From Rhodobacterales bacterium (lineage in GTDB: Bacteria; Pseudomonadota; Alphaproteobacteria; Rhodobacterales; Rhodobacteraceae), in assembly GCA_025362795.1 (NCBI GenBank), contig JANYFE010000071.1, positions 1-64,000 of the forward strand: a DNA stretch of 64,000 nt, read 5' to 3'. Of this stretch, positions 1 to 9,568 are shown piece by piece (position 1 is the first letter of the stretch; each line of letters opens with the position of its first letter). The translations under genes were made by a program, and so were the position numbers. Under the pieces are notes generated by a model. That model was not told the origin of the DNA. It saw nothing but the letters and a program-made list of their open reading frames with translations, and did no database searches.

Positions 1-138
1 CTCCTCACACCTTGAATGCCGGGCTGTGGTTCCGGCGCGGTCGTCTCGTCATGGTCATCTCCTCGCATGCGGCAATCATGCCGTTGTTGCGCGGAAAATC
101 CACTTATCCCAACTGTTCAGTTTTCCCGAACCACCTCT
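1..138 (-). mobile_element. End of an IS3-family insertion sequence, cut by the window edge
   Basis: Reading the minus strand, clpS homology stops at about 139 and is replaced by unrelated sequence that contains the first codons of an IS3-type OrfA transposase. The element continues past the left edge of the window, so its far end, target duplication and OrfB cannot be seen. The exact junction base is uncertain because the terminal inverted repeat cannot be compared with the other end. Confidence 0.6.
5..52 (-). pseudogene. IS3-family OrfA N-terminal fragment
   Basis: A 15-codon reading frame on the minus strand gives MTRRPRRNHSPAFKV and then a TGA. The stretch TRRPRRNHSPAFK matches the usual start of IS3-family OrfA proteins (helix-turn-helix subunit, normally about 90-100 residues, continuing FKAKVALAA). 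A GGAG lies just upstream. The frame breaks where the family continues, so the copy is frameshifted or truncated, unless the window edge coincides with an assembly boundary. The family call rests on this short motif only. Confidence 0.55.
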
Positions 139-345
139 GACCGCCACCACACAGGCCCCCTTGCGGTGCGCCGTCATCATCACGCCCAAAGCCTCGCTTT
201 CCGTCATCCGGAACACCGCCTTCAGCACCGAAATCACAAAATCACGCGGGGTGAAGTCGTCGTTCAGCAAGATGACTTTGTACAGCTTTGGCCGCTCGGT
301 GCGGGTCTTGGTGGCGGGCTTGGGCGGGGCGGTGATTTCGGGCAT
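76..345 (-). pseudogene. clpS: ATP-dependent Clp protease adaptor ClpS, C-terminus replaced by IS
   Basis: ClpS delivers N-degron substrates to ClpAP. The frame has the ClpS signature ERPKLYKVILLNDDFTPRDF and then MMTAHRKGACVVAV. Intact family members continue with a segment like FTRDVAETKA and about 25 more residues. Here the frame runs instead into RGGSGKLNSWDKW, encoded by IS sequence, and stops. The last third, with the final strands of the fold and part of the N-end-residue pocket, is therefore missing. The ATG at 345 is preferred over the GTG at 372. No clpA is visible; it could lie left of the window. The protein is probably non-functional. Confidence 0.75.
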
Positions 346-411
346 GTCAGCGGCCGTAGGCTGGGGGTCCACCCCAGCGTGTCACGCGAGGTGCCGGATG
401 GGAAACCCAAC

Positions 412-1077
412 CTACCACGGCACCCGCACCCCCTGCCAATCATAAAACCCGCCGGTATCGGCCACCGTCAGCCCGTCCAGCACCCGCAGCAGATGCCCGG
501 CGGCCTCTGCGGGTGGCATCGCGGCATGTCCACCGCGATAGCCCTCAGTCAGGCCCGTGTCGACCGTGCCCGGGTGCAGCGTCACAACCACCGCCTGCGG
601 ATGACTGCGGGCGACCTCGATCGCTGCGGTGTGGAGCAGCTGGTTCAGTGCTGCTTTCGCGGCGCGGTAGCCGTACCAGCCGCCCAACGCGTTGTCGCCA
701 ATGGACCCGACCCGGGCCGACAGCGCGGCAAAGCGGGCGGGCCGGTCTTTGGGCATCAACCGCAGCGCGTGTTTCAGAACCAGCACCGGCCCCACTGCAT
801 TCAGGGCGAACTGGGCGGCCAAGGCATCAGGCGCGACCTGGCGCAGCGATTTTTCCGGCTTGTGGGGACCAAGCTCAAGCGCCCCAGTGGCGACGAAGAT
901 CAAGTCATAGAGGCCCGTCAGCTCTCCCAACACGCGGGCAACCGCGCTTTCGTCGGTCAGGTCCAGACCGTGTTCGCGCCGCGACAGTGCGGTGATTTGC
1001 GCACCCCGCGCGGCGAGCGTGCCCGCCAAAGCCGCGCCAATGCCGCCGGATGCGCCGATGATCAGAGCGTTGTGCAT
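412..1077 (-). CDS. Short-chain dehydrogenase/reductase (SDR) family protein
   Basis: A 221-residue SDR of the short, C-factor-like type. The N-terminal Rossmann glycine motif is GASGGIG (residues 8-14). The catalytic YxxxK is YRAAK in the segment GWYGYRAAKAALNQ, with the serine probably in LSARVGS. It is cytosolic and NAD(P)H-dependent, and the substrate cannot be deduced. The start is supported by AAAGGAG nine bases upstream. It is divergent from the leucine gene to its right and ends just upstream of clpS on the same strand. No transmembrane or signal segment is seen. Confidence 0.85.
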   Translation of the reverse strand: MHNALIIGASGGIGAALAGTLAARGAQITALSRREHGLDLTDESAVARVLGELTGLYDLIFVATGALELGPHKPEKSLRQVAPDALAAQFALNAVGPVLVLKHALRLMPKDRPARFAALSARVGSIGDNALGGWYGYRAAKAALNQLLHTAAIEVARSHPQAVVVTLHPGTVDTGLTEGYRGGHAAMPPAEAAGHLLRVLDGLTVADTGGFYDWQGVRVPW

Positions 1078-1192
1078 GATATTCTCCTTTGCCCAAAACT
1101 AGCGCGGCAGCGTGTGGCGGCAAGGTGGCCAAATCTGAAAAAGTGGTTAACGAAAAGAGTCAAGCCATTGAATTTGCATGTTTCCAATCACT

Positions 1193-1206
1193 GTCCACAT
1201 GTGGAC
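1193..1206. promoter_or_regulatory. Perfect 14-bp palindrome upstream of the leu leader
   Basis: GTCCACATGTGGAC is its own reverse complement. It sits between the divergent SDR gene and the leu leader peptide, about 55 bases before the leader ATG, where an operator for a dimeric repressor or activator would be expected. No regulator family could be assigned from the sequence. Confidence 0.35.
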
Positions 1207-1261
1207 GCCCCTGCAAAATAGCCCCTTCCTTTCCGCAAAAACCCCCGTATTATCCAACGCC

Positions 1262-1348
1262 ATGACCAAGGGCTGCATCATATCTGCGAACTCGGGGGCA
1301 AACCGCCCCGCGGTAGACCTTGGCCTGCTTCTTCTTAGCCGCCTCTGA
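1262..1348 (+). CDS. Leucine-rich leader peptide upstream of leuA
   Basis: A 28-codon frame not in the ORF track. It starts ATG ACC AAG and ends VDLGLLLLSRL before TGA. Six of the last nine residues are leucine (CTT, CTG, CTT, CTT, CTT, CTC), the hallmark of a leader that senses charged tRNA-Leu. It ends 75 bases before the leuA ATG. Ribosome-dependent attenuation of leuA is established in other bacteria, including predicted alphaproteobacterial cases. That this peptide acts so is inferred from composition and position. No good Shine-Dalgarno sequence was identified for the leader itself. Confidence 0.6.
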   Translation: MTKGCIISANSGANRPAVDLGLLLLSRL

Positions 1349-1414
1349 GCGTACCCCACGGGTGCGACCGCTCGGAAGGTGACAGCGCCCGGCTAAAAGA
1401 AAACCCCGCCAAGG
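1318..1414 (+). promoter_or_regulatory. Candidate translational attenuator masking the leuA Shine-Dalgarno
   Basis: CCTTGGC (1318-1324), inside the leucine-codon run of the leader, is exactly complementary to GCCAAGG (1408-1414), which contains the leuA Shine-Dalgarno sequence. Between them lies a local hairpin, GGGTGC pairing with GCGCCC. There is no U-run, so a classic terminator is not evident. A ribosome stalled on Leu codons would cover 1318-1324 and free the leuA start. This mechanism is inferred. Confidence 0.4.
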
Positions 1415-1423
1415 AATTTCCCC

Positions 1424-3073
1424 ATGACCGACCCCGCCGCACCCCGCGCCGCCAAGGCGCAAACTGACCAACCCCGCGCCGCCAAGGCGCAAACTGACCA
1501 ACCCCGCGTTTTAATATTTGACACCACCTTGCGCGATGGCGAGCAATCGCCGGGCGCCACCATGACCCATACCGAAAAGATGGAGATTGCGACCCTGCTG
1601 GACGAGATGGGGGTGGATATCATCGAGGCCGGCTTCCCGATCGCCTCTGAAGGTGACTTCGCTGCGGTTTCCGAAATTGCCAAACTGTCGCAGACCGCCA
1701 CGATCTGCGGGCTGGCGCGGGCGAATTTCAAGGACATCGACCGCTGCTGGGACGCGGTGCGCCATGCGAAAAGCCCCCGCATCCACACTTTCATCGGCAC
1801 GTCGCCTCTGCACCGCGCGATCCCCAATCTGGACATGGACCAGATGGCCGACCGCATCCACGAAACCGTGACCCATGCCCGCAACCTGTGCGACAACGTC
1901 CAGTGGTCCCCGATGGATGCGACCCGGACCGAACATGACTACCTGTGCCGCACGGTTGAAATCGCCATCAAGGCCGGGGCGACCACCATCAACATTCCCG
2001 ACACGGTCGGCTATACTGCCCCGCGCGAAAGCTCGAACCTGATCCGGATGCTGCTGGAACGCGTGCCAGGGGCCGACACGATCATCTTTGCGACGCATTG
2101 CCACAACGACCTTGGCATGGCGACCGCAAACGCGTTGGCGGCGGTCGAGGCCGGCGCCCGGCAGATCGAATGCACGATCAACGGGCTGGGCGAACGGGCC
2201 GGCAATACCGCGCTGGAAGAAGTCGTCATGGCGATGAAGGTCAGGAATGACATCCTGCCCTACCGCACCCGCATTGATACGACCAAAATCATGAACCTGT
2301 CACGCAAAGTGTCCTCGGTCAGCGGCTTTGCGGTGCAGTTCAACAAAGCCATCGTCGGCAAGAACGCCTTTGCGCATGAAAGCGGCATCCACCAGGACGG
2401 CATGCTGAAGAACGCCGAAACCTTCGAAATCATGCGCCCGCAGGACATCGGGCTGGCTGATACCTCGCTGGTGATGGGCAAGCATTCCGGTCGAGCGGCG
2501 TTGCGGGCCAAGCTGCGCGATCTGGGGTATGAGATGGCGGACAACCAGTTGAACGACGTGTTCGTGCGGTTCAAGGCGCTGGCCGACCGCAAGAAGGAAG
2601 TTTTTGACGACGATCTGATTGCGCTCGTGCAGGACCAGGGCACGCAAGAAGCGCATGACACGTTGCAGGTCAAACGGCTGCGGGTCGTGTGTGGCACGGA
2701 CGGTCCGCAGGAGGCCGAGCTAACCCTGACCATTGACGGCGTGGATTATTCCATCGACGCCACCGGGGACGGTCCGGTCGATGCGGCGTTCAAAGCGGTC
2801 AAGATGCTCTACCCGCACCACGCCGCCTTGCAGTTGTATCAGGTGTCTGCCGTGACCGAAGGCACTGATGCCCAGGCAACGGTTTCGGTTCGGATCGAAG
2901 AGGATGGCCGCATCGCCACAGGCAGCTCTGCCGACACCGATACCATCGTGGCATCGGTCAAAGCCTATGTGAATGCGTTGAACCGGCTGATCCAGCGGCG
3001 GCAAAAGTCGGCACCGGATTCTGATGTAAAGTCGATTTACTACAAGGACTCCTCGCATTCTGGCGTAAAATAG
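1424..3073 (+). CDS. leuA: 2-isopropylmalate synthase
   Basis: Condenses acetyl-CoA with 2-oxoisovalerate, the first committed step of leucine synthesis (cytosol). The 549 residues show the HMGL-like barrel with DTTLRDGEQSPG near residue 31, the metal-binding HCHNDLG near 225 and GLGERAGN near 254. A C-terminal LeuA regulatory domain follows, where leucine inhibits the enzyme in this family. The N-terminal extension before the barrel is lengthened by an exact tandem duplication. AAGGA lies 9 bases before the ATG. The gene stands alone between a leucine leader and a strong terminator, so it is probably monocistronic and leucine-regulated. Confidence 0.97.
   Translation: MTDPAAPRAAKAQTDQPRAAKAQTDQPRVLIFDTTLRDGEQSPGATMTHTEKMEIATLLDEMGVDIIEAGFPIASEGDFAAVSEIAKLSQTATICGLARANFKDIDRCWDAVRHAKSPRIHTFIGTSPLHRAIPNLDMDQMADRIHETVTHARNLCDNVQWSPMDATRTEHDYLCRTVEIAIKAGATTINIPDTVGYTAPRESSNLIRMLLERVPGADTIIFATHCHNDLGMATANALAAVEAGARQIECTINGLGERAGNTALEEVVMAMKVRNDILPYRTRIDTTKIMNLSRKVSSVSGFAVQFNKAIVGKNAFAHESGIHQDGMLKNAETFEIMRPQDIGLADTSLVMGKHSGRAALRAKLRDLGYEMADNQLNDVFVRFKALADRKKEVFDDDLIALVQDQGTQEAHDTLQVKRLRVVCGTDGPQEAELTLTIDGVDYSIDATGDGPVDAAFKAVKMLYPHHAALQLYQVSAVTEGTDAQATVSVRIEEDGRIATGSSADTDTIVASVKAYVNALNRLIQRRQKSAPDSDVKSIYYKDSSHSGVK
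1441..1500 (+). repeat. Exact 30-bp tandem duplication inside leuA
   Basis: Positions 1441-1470 and 1471-1500 are identical 30-base units. They encode a ten-residue segment (PRAAKAQTDQ) twice, in frame, in the non-conserved N-terminal extension of LeuA. Perfect identity suggests a recent slippage event. Confidence 0.95.
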
Positions 3074-3106
3074 CGCCTGAAATGTTGTTAAATCACAATT
3101 GCTTGA

Positions 3107-4282
<1,176 letters not shown>

Positions 4283-4364
4283 TCTTATTCTGTACTTTCG
4301 CGCATCCAATCCGAAAACCGCTGGACAATTTTTCGGATGCGCTCTGATCGCCTGAAAGCGCCCG

Positions 4365-5318
4365 ATGGCCAAGATGCGCACCTATGGTTCCGAAGAATTC
4401 TCCCGCCCGCTGCGGCGGGTGCTGGTGGGCCTATTGGTGCTGCTGCTGCTGGCACTGTTCCTGCTGTGGCGCATCGACAGCCCACGGGTCGAACGGTTCC
4501 GCACCGCCCTGGTCGATGCGGTGGTGCCCAATTTCAGCTGGGCGATGGTGCCTGTCACCAAAGCCGCGTCGATGATCGACAATTTCCAATCCTACGCCCG
4601 GCTCTACGAACAGAACCAGCAGTTGCGCGATGAATTGCAACAGATGAAGGCATGGAAAGAGGCGGCGCTGCAGCTGGAGCAGAAAAACGCCCGTCTTCTG
4701 GACCTCAATCAGGTGCGGCTCGACCCGATGCTGACCCATGTGACCGGGGTTGTCCTGGCCGATTCAGGTTCCCCCTTCCGCCAGTCGGTGCTGTTGAATG
4801 TCGGTGCCCGCGATGGCATCCGCGACGGCTGGGCGACAATGGATGGCATCGGTCTGGTCGGCCGGATTTCCGGAGTGGGCGAACGGACGGCGCGGGTCAT
4901 CCTGCTGACCGACAGCAATTCGCGGGTGCCGGTTGTTGTGCAAGCCACCGGGCAAAAGGCGATCCTGTCTGGCGACAACACCACGCAGCCGCCCCTGGAT
5001 TTCATGGAACACCCCGATCAGGTCCAGCCCGGCGATCAGGTTGTGACCTCTGGCGATGGTGAGGTGTTTCCGGCAGGCCTGCTGGTCGGCACAGTGGCCC
5101 TTGGTGCCGACAAACGGCTGCGGGTGGTGCTGGCGGCAGATTACCAGCGGCTGGAATTCCTGCGCGTGCTGCGCAGCCACGAGGCAGAGCCGATCACCGA
5201 CGCCGGTGCGCTTTTGGCCCCCGAACCGTCGCAACCCTTGCCCGAAGGTTATCAGGGGCCATTGCTTCCCGGTCCGGGGTTGACGCGACCAGCTGTGGCA
5301 GGAGGCGGCAATGGCTGA
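4365..5318 (+). CDS. mreC: Rod shape-determining protein MreC
   Basis: A bitopic inner-membrane protein that scaffolds MreB, MreD, RodA and PBP2 in the periplasm. Of 317 residues, a short cytoplasmic head precedes one transmembrane helix (about 19-40, LVGLLVLLLLALFLLW). A coiled coil (about 75-110, rich in Q, L and E) follows, then the beta-rich MreC domain with VGARDGIRDGWATMDG and PGDQVVTSGDGEVFPAGLLVG. The proline-rich tail after about 285 is likely disordered. The stop overlaps the mreD start by 8 bases, pointing to translational coupling. Confidence 0.95.
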   Translation: MAKMRTYGSEEFSRPLRRVLVGLLVLLLLALFLLWRIDSPRVERFRTALVDAVVPNFSWAMVPVTKAASMIDNFQSYARLYEQNQQLRDELQQMKAWKEAALQLEQKNARLLDLNQVRLDPMLTHVTGVVLADSGSPFRQSVLLNVGARDGIRDGWATMDGIGLVGRISGVGERTARVILLTDSNSRVPVVVQATGQKAILSGDNTTQPPLDFMEHPDQVQPGDQVVTSGDGEVFPAGLLVGTVALGADKRLRVVLAADYQRLEFLRVLRSHEAEPITDAGALLAPEPSQPLPEGYQGPLLPGPGLTRPAVAGGGNG

Positions 5319-5850
5319 CGGCTGGATTTCCTCGCTCTGGCTGCACCGGCTGCTGTTTCTCGCGGTCGCAGCGCTGCTGATGTTTGTCAAACTGCTGCCA
5401 CTGCAATCCACGGCGGGCCATCTGCCCGGCCCGGATTTGCTGCTGTGCCTGATCCTGGCCTGGACTGTCCGGCGGCCGGAATATCTGCCGGTCCTGATGA
5501 TCGCGGCTGTGGTGCTGCTGGAAGACCTGTTGCTGATGCGGCCGCCGGGCCTGTGGACCGGTCTGGTGATCCTGGGGTCCGAATTCATTCGCTCGCGCGT
5601 GGCTTTGACGCGGGAATTGAACTTTGGTGTCGAATGGCTCTTGGTCGCGGGGCTGATGGTAGCGATCTTCGTCAGTTACCGGGTAATCCTGGCAATGTCC
5701 TTTCTGCCTCAACCTGCTTTTGGCTTCGCGCTGGTGCAAATCCTGTGGTCGGTCTTGGCCTATCCGTTCGTCGTGGCCGTATCGCGCTACGGGCTTGACC
5801 TGCACAAGCCGGCCACCGGCGAACTTGACGCTTACGGCAGGCCGCTATGA
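5311..5850 (+). CDS. mreD: Rod shape-determining protein MreD
   Basis: A 179-residue polytopic inner-membrane protein, about the usual length for MreD, with roughly five hydrophobic segments (for example LLFLAVAALLMFVKLL and LLVAGLMVAIFVSY). It is the partner of MreC in the elongation complex. Sequence conservation in MreD is weak, so the call relies on topology plus the invariant position between mreC and mrdA. It overlaps mreC by 8 bases and mrdA by 4 (ATGA). Confidence 0.92.
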   Translation: MADGWISSLWLHRLLFLAVAALLMFVKLLPLQSTAGHLPGPDLLLCLILAWTVRRPEYLPVLMIAAVVLLEDLLLMRPPGLWTGLVILGSEFIRSRVALTRELNFGVEWLLVAGLMVAIFVSYRVILAMSFLPQPAFGFALVQILWSVLAYPFVVAVSRYGLDLHKPATGELDAYGRPL

Positions 5851-7790
5851 AACGCACTTCCCGCGACAGCGAAGACAGCGCCCGCCGCATTACCCGGCGC
5901 GCCCTGTTCATGGGCGGCTGCATGGCCGCGACGATGGCGGGGCTCGGCGCACGTATGCGCTATCTGGGTGTAGAGGAGGCGGATCAGTTCCGCCTTCTCG
6001 CCGAAGAAAACCGCATCAACATTCAACTGATCCCACCAGCGCGCGGCTTGATTCTGGACCGCAATGGCAAGATCATTGCCGGCAACGAACAGAATTACCG
6101 CGTGGTCATCACCCGCGAAGGCGCGGGCGATGTGCAACTGGTGCTGAACCGGCTGTCGCATCTGATCCCGATGACCGAAACCGACATGACCCGCGTGCTG
6201 AAGGACGTGGATCGCAATTCGTCCTTTGTGCCGATTCCCGTGGCGGACCGGCTCAGCTGGGACGACTTTTCAAAAGTCGCCCTGAACGCCCCGGCTTTGC
6301 CCGGTGTGACGCCGGATGTGGGCCTTAGCCGGGTCTATCCGCGCGATACCGATTTCGCGCATGTGGTCGGATATGTTGGCCCGGTGTCGGAAAATGATCT
6401 GGAGGGCTTGGAAAACCCCGATCCCCTTCTGCACATCCCGAAATTCCAGATTGGCAAGATCGGTGTCGAAAAGTGGATGGAAGACACCCTGCGCGGGTCA
6501 GCTGGCAACAAGAAAATCGAGGTCAACCATGTCGGCCGGGTGATGCGCGAACTGGACAAGACCGATGGCGTTTCCGGTGCCAATCTGCGGCTGACCATCG
6601 ACGCCGACATCCAGAATTTCGTGCAGGCCAGGCTGGGTGACCAATCTGCCGCCTGCGTGGTGATCGATGTCACCAATGGTGACCTGATCGCTATCGCCTC
6701 AGCGCCGTCGTTCAACCCCAATCTGTTCGTGCGCGGCATCACACGGCGCGACTACGACGTTCTGACCGGCAATGACTTTCGCCCCCTGGCCAACAAGGCC
6801 GTGCAGGGCGGCTATCCGCCCGGATCGACCTTCAAAATGGTGACCGGGCTGGCCGCGCTGTCCGATGGCAAGATCAGCCTTGATACCGTCGTGAATTGCC
6901 CCGGCTACCTGCAATTCGGCGATCGGAAGTTCAACTGTTGGAAAAAGGGTGGCCACGGCAAAGTCGATGTCCGCTCGGCCCTGACCCAAAGCTGCGACGT
7001 GTTTTTCTATGACGTGGCGCAGCGGGTCGGTATCGACAAGATCGCCGAAATGGGCCGCAAGATGGGCCTCGGGCAGCGCCACGATCTGCCAATGTCGGCC
7101 ATTTCCGAAGGTACGCTGCCAGATCGCGCCTGGAAACAAGAGAAATTGAAGCAAGACTGGCGCATCGGCGACACGATCAATGCGGCGATTGGCCAGGGCT
7201 ATGTCGTGGCCACGCCGCTGCAACTGGCGGTGATGGCGGCGCGGGTGGCAACCGGGCGCAGTGTGGTGCCGCGGCTGATCCGCGAGATCGACGGCAAAGC
7301 GGTTCCCGTCGAGGAGGCTGCCGACCTGGGCTTTGAGACCTCCCACCTGACCGCCGTCCACGACGGCATGATCGGCGTCGTCAATTCCGACCGCGGCACG
7401 TCGTTCGCCGCACGGATAGCCAATGACGCGATGCTGATGGCGGGCAAGTCCGGCACCAGTCAAGTGCGCAATATTTCTGCGGCAGAGCGTGAAACCGGCG
7501 TGGTCGGCAACAATGACCTCCCTTGGAAACAGCGCGACCATGCGCTGTTCGTCTGCTTTGCCCCGGCCGATGCGCCGCGCTATGCGGTGGCGGTCGTGGT
7601 CGAACATGGTGGCGGCGGTTCTTCGGTTGCGGCCCCGATCGCCCGCGACGCCATGCTGCGGGCCTTGACCGGTTCCGTTCCAGACCCCAAGGATTACCCG
7701 GCCAACCAGCGCGGCCGGATTGATACGATGCTCAAGGAACTGAAACTCCGGTCGCCCGACGGCAGCCAGCCCACAGATACAAGGGCCTGA
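5847..7790 (+). CDS. mrdA: Penicillin-binding protein 2 (peptidoglycan DD-transpeptidase)
   Basis: Cross-links peptidoglycan during cell elongation with RodA as glycosyltransferase. The 647 residues have an N-terminal membrane anchor (about 20-35), a dimerisation/pedestal region including ARGLILDRNGKIIAGNEQNY, and a transpeptidase domain. The active-site SxxK is in PPGSTFKMVTG, the SxD in TQSCDVFF and the KSG in AGKSGTSQVR. Length and motif order fit PBP2 (MrdA). It is preceded by an ATGA overlap with mreD and followed after one base by rodA. Confidence 0.96.
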   Translation: MKRTSRDSEDSARRITRRALFMGGCMAATMAGLGARMRYLGVEEADQFRLLAEENRINIQLIPPARGLILDRNGKIIAGNEQNYRVVITREGAGDVQLVLNRLSHLIPMTETDMTRVLKDVDRNSSFVPIPVADRLSWDDFSKVALNAPALPGVTPDVGLSRVYPRDTDFAHVVGYVGPVSENDLEGLENPDPLLHIPKFQIGKIGVEKWMEDTLRGSAGNKKIEVNHVGRVMRELDKTDGVSGANLRLTIDADIQNFVQARLGDQSAACVVIDVTNGDLIAIASAPSFNPNLFVRGITRRDYDVLTGNDFRPLANKAVQGGYPPGSTFKMVTGLAALSDGKISLDTVVNCPGYLQFGDRKFNCWKKGGHGKVDVRSALTQSCDVFFYDVAQRVGIDKIAEMGRKMGLGQRHDLPMSAISEGTLPDRAWKQEKLKQDWRIGDTINAAIGQGYVVATPLQLAVMAARVATGRSVVPRLIREIDGKAVPVEEAADLGFETSHLTAVHDGMIGVVNSDRGTSFAARIANDAMLMAGKSGTSQVRNISAAERETGVVGNNDLPWKQRDHALFVCFAPADAPRYAVAVVVEHGGGGSSVAAPIARDAMLRALTGSVPDPKDYPANQRGRIDTMLKELKLRSPDGSQPTDTRA

Positions 7791-7791
7791 T

Positions 7792-8931
7792 ATGAGCTTT
7801 CTGGAATACCGCGTCAAATTCGCGCCCGCCGGCTTTGCCAAGGTGCTGTATGTCAACTGGGGCCTGTACCTGTTGATCACGGCGGTGGCGGCCATTGGCT
7901 GGCTGATGCTGTATTCGATCGCGGGCGGCGATATGAGCCAATGGGCCGGCCCGCAGATGAAACGCTACGGCGTCGGCATGATCCTGTCGCTTGTCCTCTG
8001 TTTCACCCCGATTTGGTTCTGGCGCAGCATGTCGGGGGCGGCCTATGTGTCGACCTTCATCCTGCTGATCATCGTGCATTTCTTTGGTGCGGTCGGCATG
8101 GGCGCACAGCGCTGGATTGATCTGGGGTTCATCCGCCTGCAACCTTCGGAATTCATGAAGGTCAGCCTGATCATGATGCTGGCGACCTATTATGACTGGC
8201 TTGACGATCGCAAGGTATCGCGCCCGCTCTGGGTGTTGATCCCGGTCCTGCTGATCATCACACCCACCATTCTGGTGATACTGGAGCCGAACCTCGGCAC
8301 CTCGCTGATGCTGATCGTCGCCGGGGCTGCGGTTATGTTCGCCGCCGGGGTCTCGCTGTGGTATTTCGTCGTGGTGATCGGCCTGCTCGGCGGCGGCATC
8401 GCGGGCATCTTCCTGTTGCGTGGGACCCCGTGGCAACTGATCCATGACTACCAGTACAAGCGGATCGACACCTTCCTCGACCCGTCCGCCGACCCGTTGG
8501 GGGCCGGTTACAACATCATGCAGGCCAAGATTGCATTGGGCTCGGGCGGCTGGACCGGCAAAGGCTTCATGCAGGGCACCCAGTCGCGGCTGAACTTCCT
8601 TCCTGAAAAGCACACCGACTTCATCTTCACCACCCTGGGCGAGGAGTTTGGCTTTGTCGGCGCGATCTCGTTGCTGGCGCTCTATGCGACGATCCTGATT
8701 TTCCTGTTCTGGGCGGCGGTCCATAACAAGGACCGGTTTTCCTCGCTGATGATCATTGGCATCGCTGTCAATTTCTTTCTGTATCTCGCCGTCAATCTGG
8801 GGATGGTGATGGGCATGGCCCCGGTAGTCGGCGTGCCCTTGCCGTTCCTGTCCTATGGCGGCTCCGCCACGCTCGTGCTTTTGCTGGCCTTTGGTCTGGT
8901 GCAAAGCGCCATTGTTCACAGGTTGCGCTGA
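7792..8931 (+). CDS. rodA: Rod shape-determining protein RodA (SEDS glycosyltransferase)
   Basis: A 379-residue SEDS-family inner-membrane enzyme that polymerises lipid II together with PBP2. About ten transmembrane segments are visible. The family motifs FLPEKHTDFIFTTLGEEFGF (extracellular loop with the conserved Asp) and LPFLSYGGSATLVLLLAFGL near the C-terminus are intact. It starts two bases after the mrdA stop. Its TGA overlaps the ATG of the following DUF1345 gene, suggesting that gene is co-transcribed. Confidence 0.96.
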   Translation: MSFLEYRVKFAPAGFAKVLYVNWGLYLLITAVAAIGWLMLYSIAGGDMSQWAGPQMKRYGVGMILSLVLCFTPIWFWRSMSGAAYVSTFILLIIVHFFGAVGMGAQRWIDLGFIRLQPSEFMKVSLIMMLATYYDWLDDRKVSRPLWVLIPVLLIITPTILVILEPNLGTSLMLIVAGAAVMFAAGVSLWYFVVVIGLLGGGIAGIFLLRGTPWQLIHDYQYKRIDTFLDPSADPLGAGYNIMQAKIALGSGGWTGKGFMQGTQSRLNFLPEKHTDFIFTTLGEEFGFVGAISLLALYATILIFLFWAAVHNKDRFSSLMIIGIAVNFFLYLAVNLGMVMGMAPVVGVPLPFLSYGGSATLVLLLAFGLVQSAIVHRLR

Positions 8932-9560
8932 TGCTGGCAGTCAAACGACATATGCGGTTTCTGGTGGCTTTCGTGCTGGGGATCACAATCTGGGTGGTCG
9001 CCTCTACCACGCCCGGCGACAGTGCCATGACCGCATTGATGGCGGTGAATGGGTTCTTCGTAACTTACCTTGCCCTGATGCTGTGGCTGTCACTGACCAC
9101 CACCGTCAAAGACCTGCGCCGCCATGCAGAGGCCGATGATGAAGGCTCCGCTCTGATCCTGCTTATTGCAATGGGCGCGGTTCTGGTTAGCCTGACCGCA
9201 ATCTTCCTGGTCTTGAACCGCCCGAACGGCGACCTGCTGCAATCCTGCTTTGCCCTGCTGGCGGCCCCGCTGGGCTGGGCGCTGATCCATGTGTTGGCCG
9301 CCTATCGCTATGCCCATCTGTACTATTCACCCGACCCGGATGCGGGGTTGATGTTTCCCGGCGACACCACGCCAAACCCCGGCGTGGTGGATTTCATGTA
9401 TTTCGCCTTCACCATCGGCATGACGGCACAAGTGTCCGACGTGCAGGTGACAAACGCCACGATCCGCCGCGTCGTGCTGTTTCACGGCATCGGGTCGTTT
9501 TTCTACAACACCGTCATTCTGGCGCTGGCAGTCAATGCCGGCATCGCGCTCAGCCGCTGA
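8931..9560 (+). CDS. DUF1345 family membrane protein
   Basis: A 209-residue polytopic membrane protein with about five hydrophobic helices. The segment YFAFTIGMTAQVSDVQVTN and the terminal FFYNTVILALAVN are typical of DUF1345, a family of unknown function. It overlaps the rodA stop by one base, so it is the last gene of the elongasome transcript. That position is the only functional hint; involvement in envelope growth is inference. Confidence 0.8.
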   Translation: MLAVKRHMRFLVAFVLGITIWVVASTTPGDSAMTALMAVNGFFVTYLALMLWLSLTTTVKDLRRHAEADDEGSALILLIAMGAVLVSLTAIFLVLNRPNGDLLQSCFALLAAPLGWALIHVLAAYRYAHLYYSPDPDAGLMFPGDTTPNPGVVDFMYFAFTIGMTAQVSDVQVTNATIRRVVLFHGIGSFFYNTVILALAVNAGIALSR

Positions 9561-9568
9561 AGGTTACC

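Noticed and set aside
16-1221. 401-residue plus-strand ORF
   Set aside because: Antisense to clpS and the SDR gene; no domain signature.
1441-1500. Tandem 30-bp unit as CRISPR-like repeat
   Set aside because: Only two adjacent copies with no spacer, in frame inside leuA.
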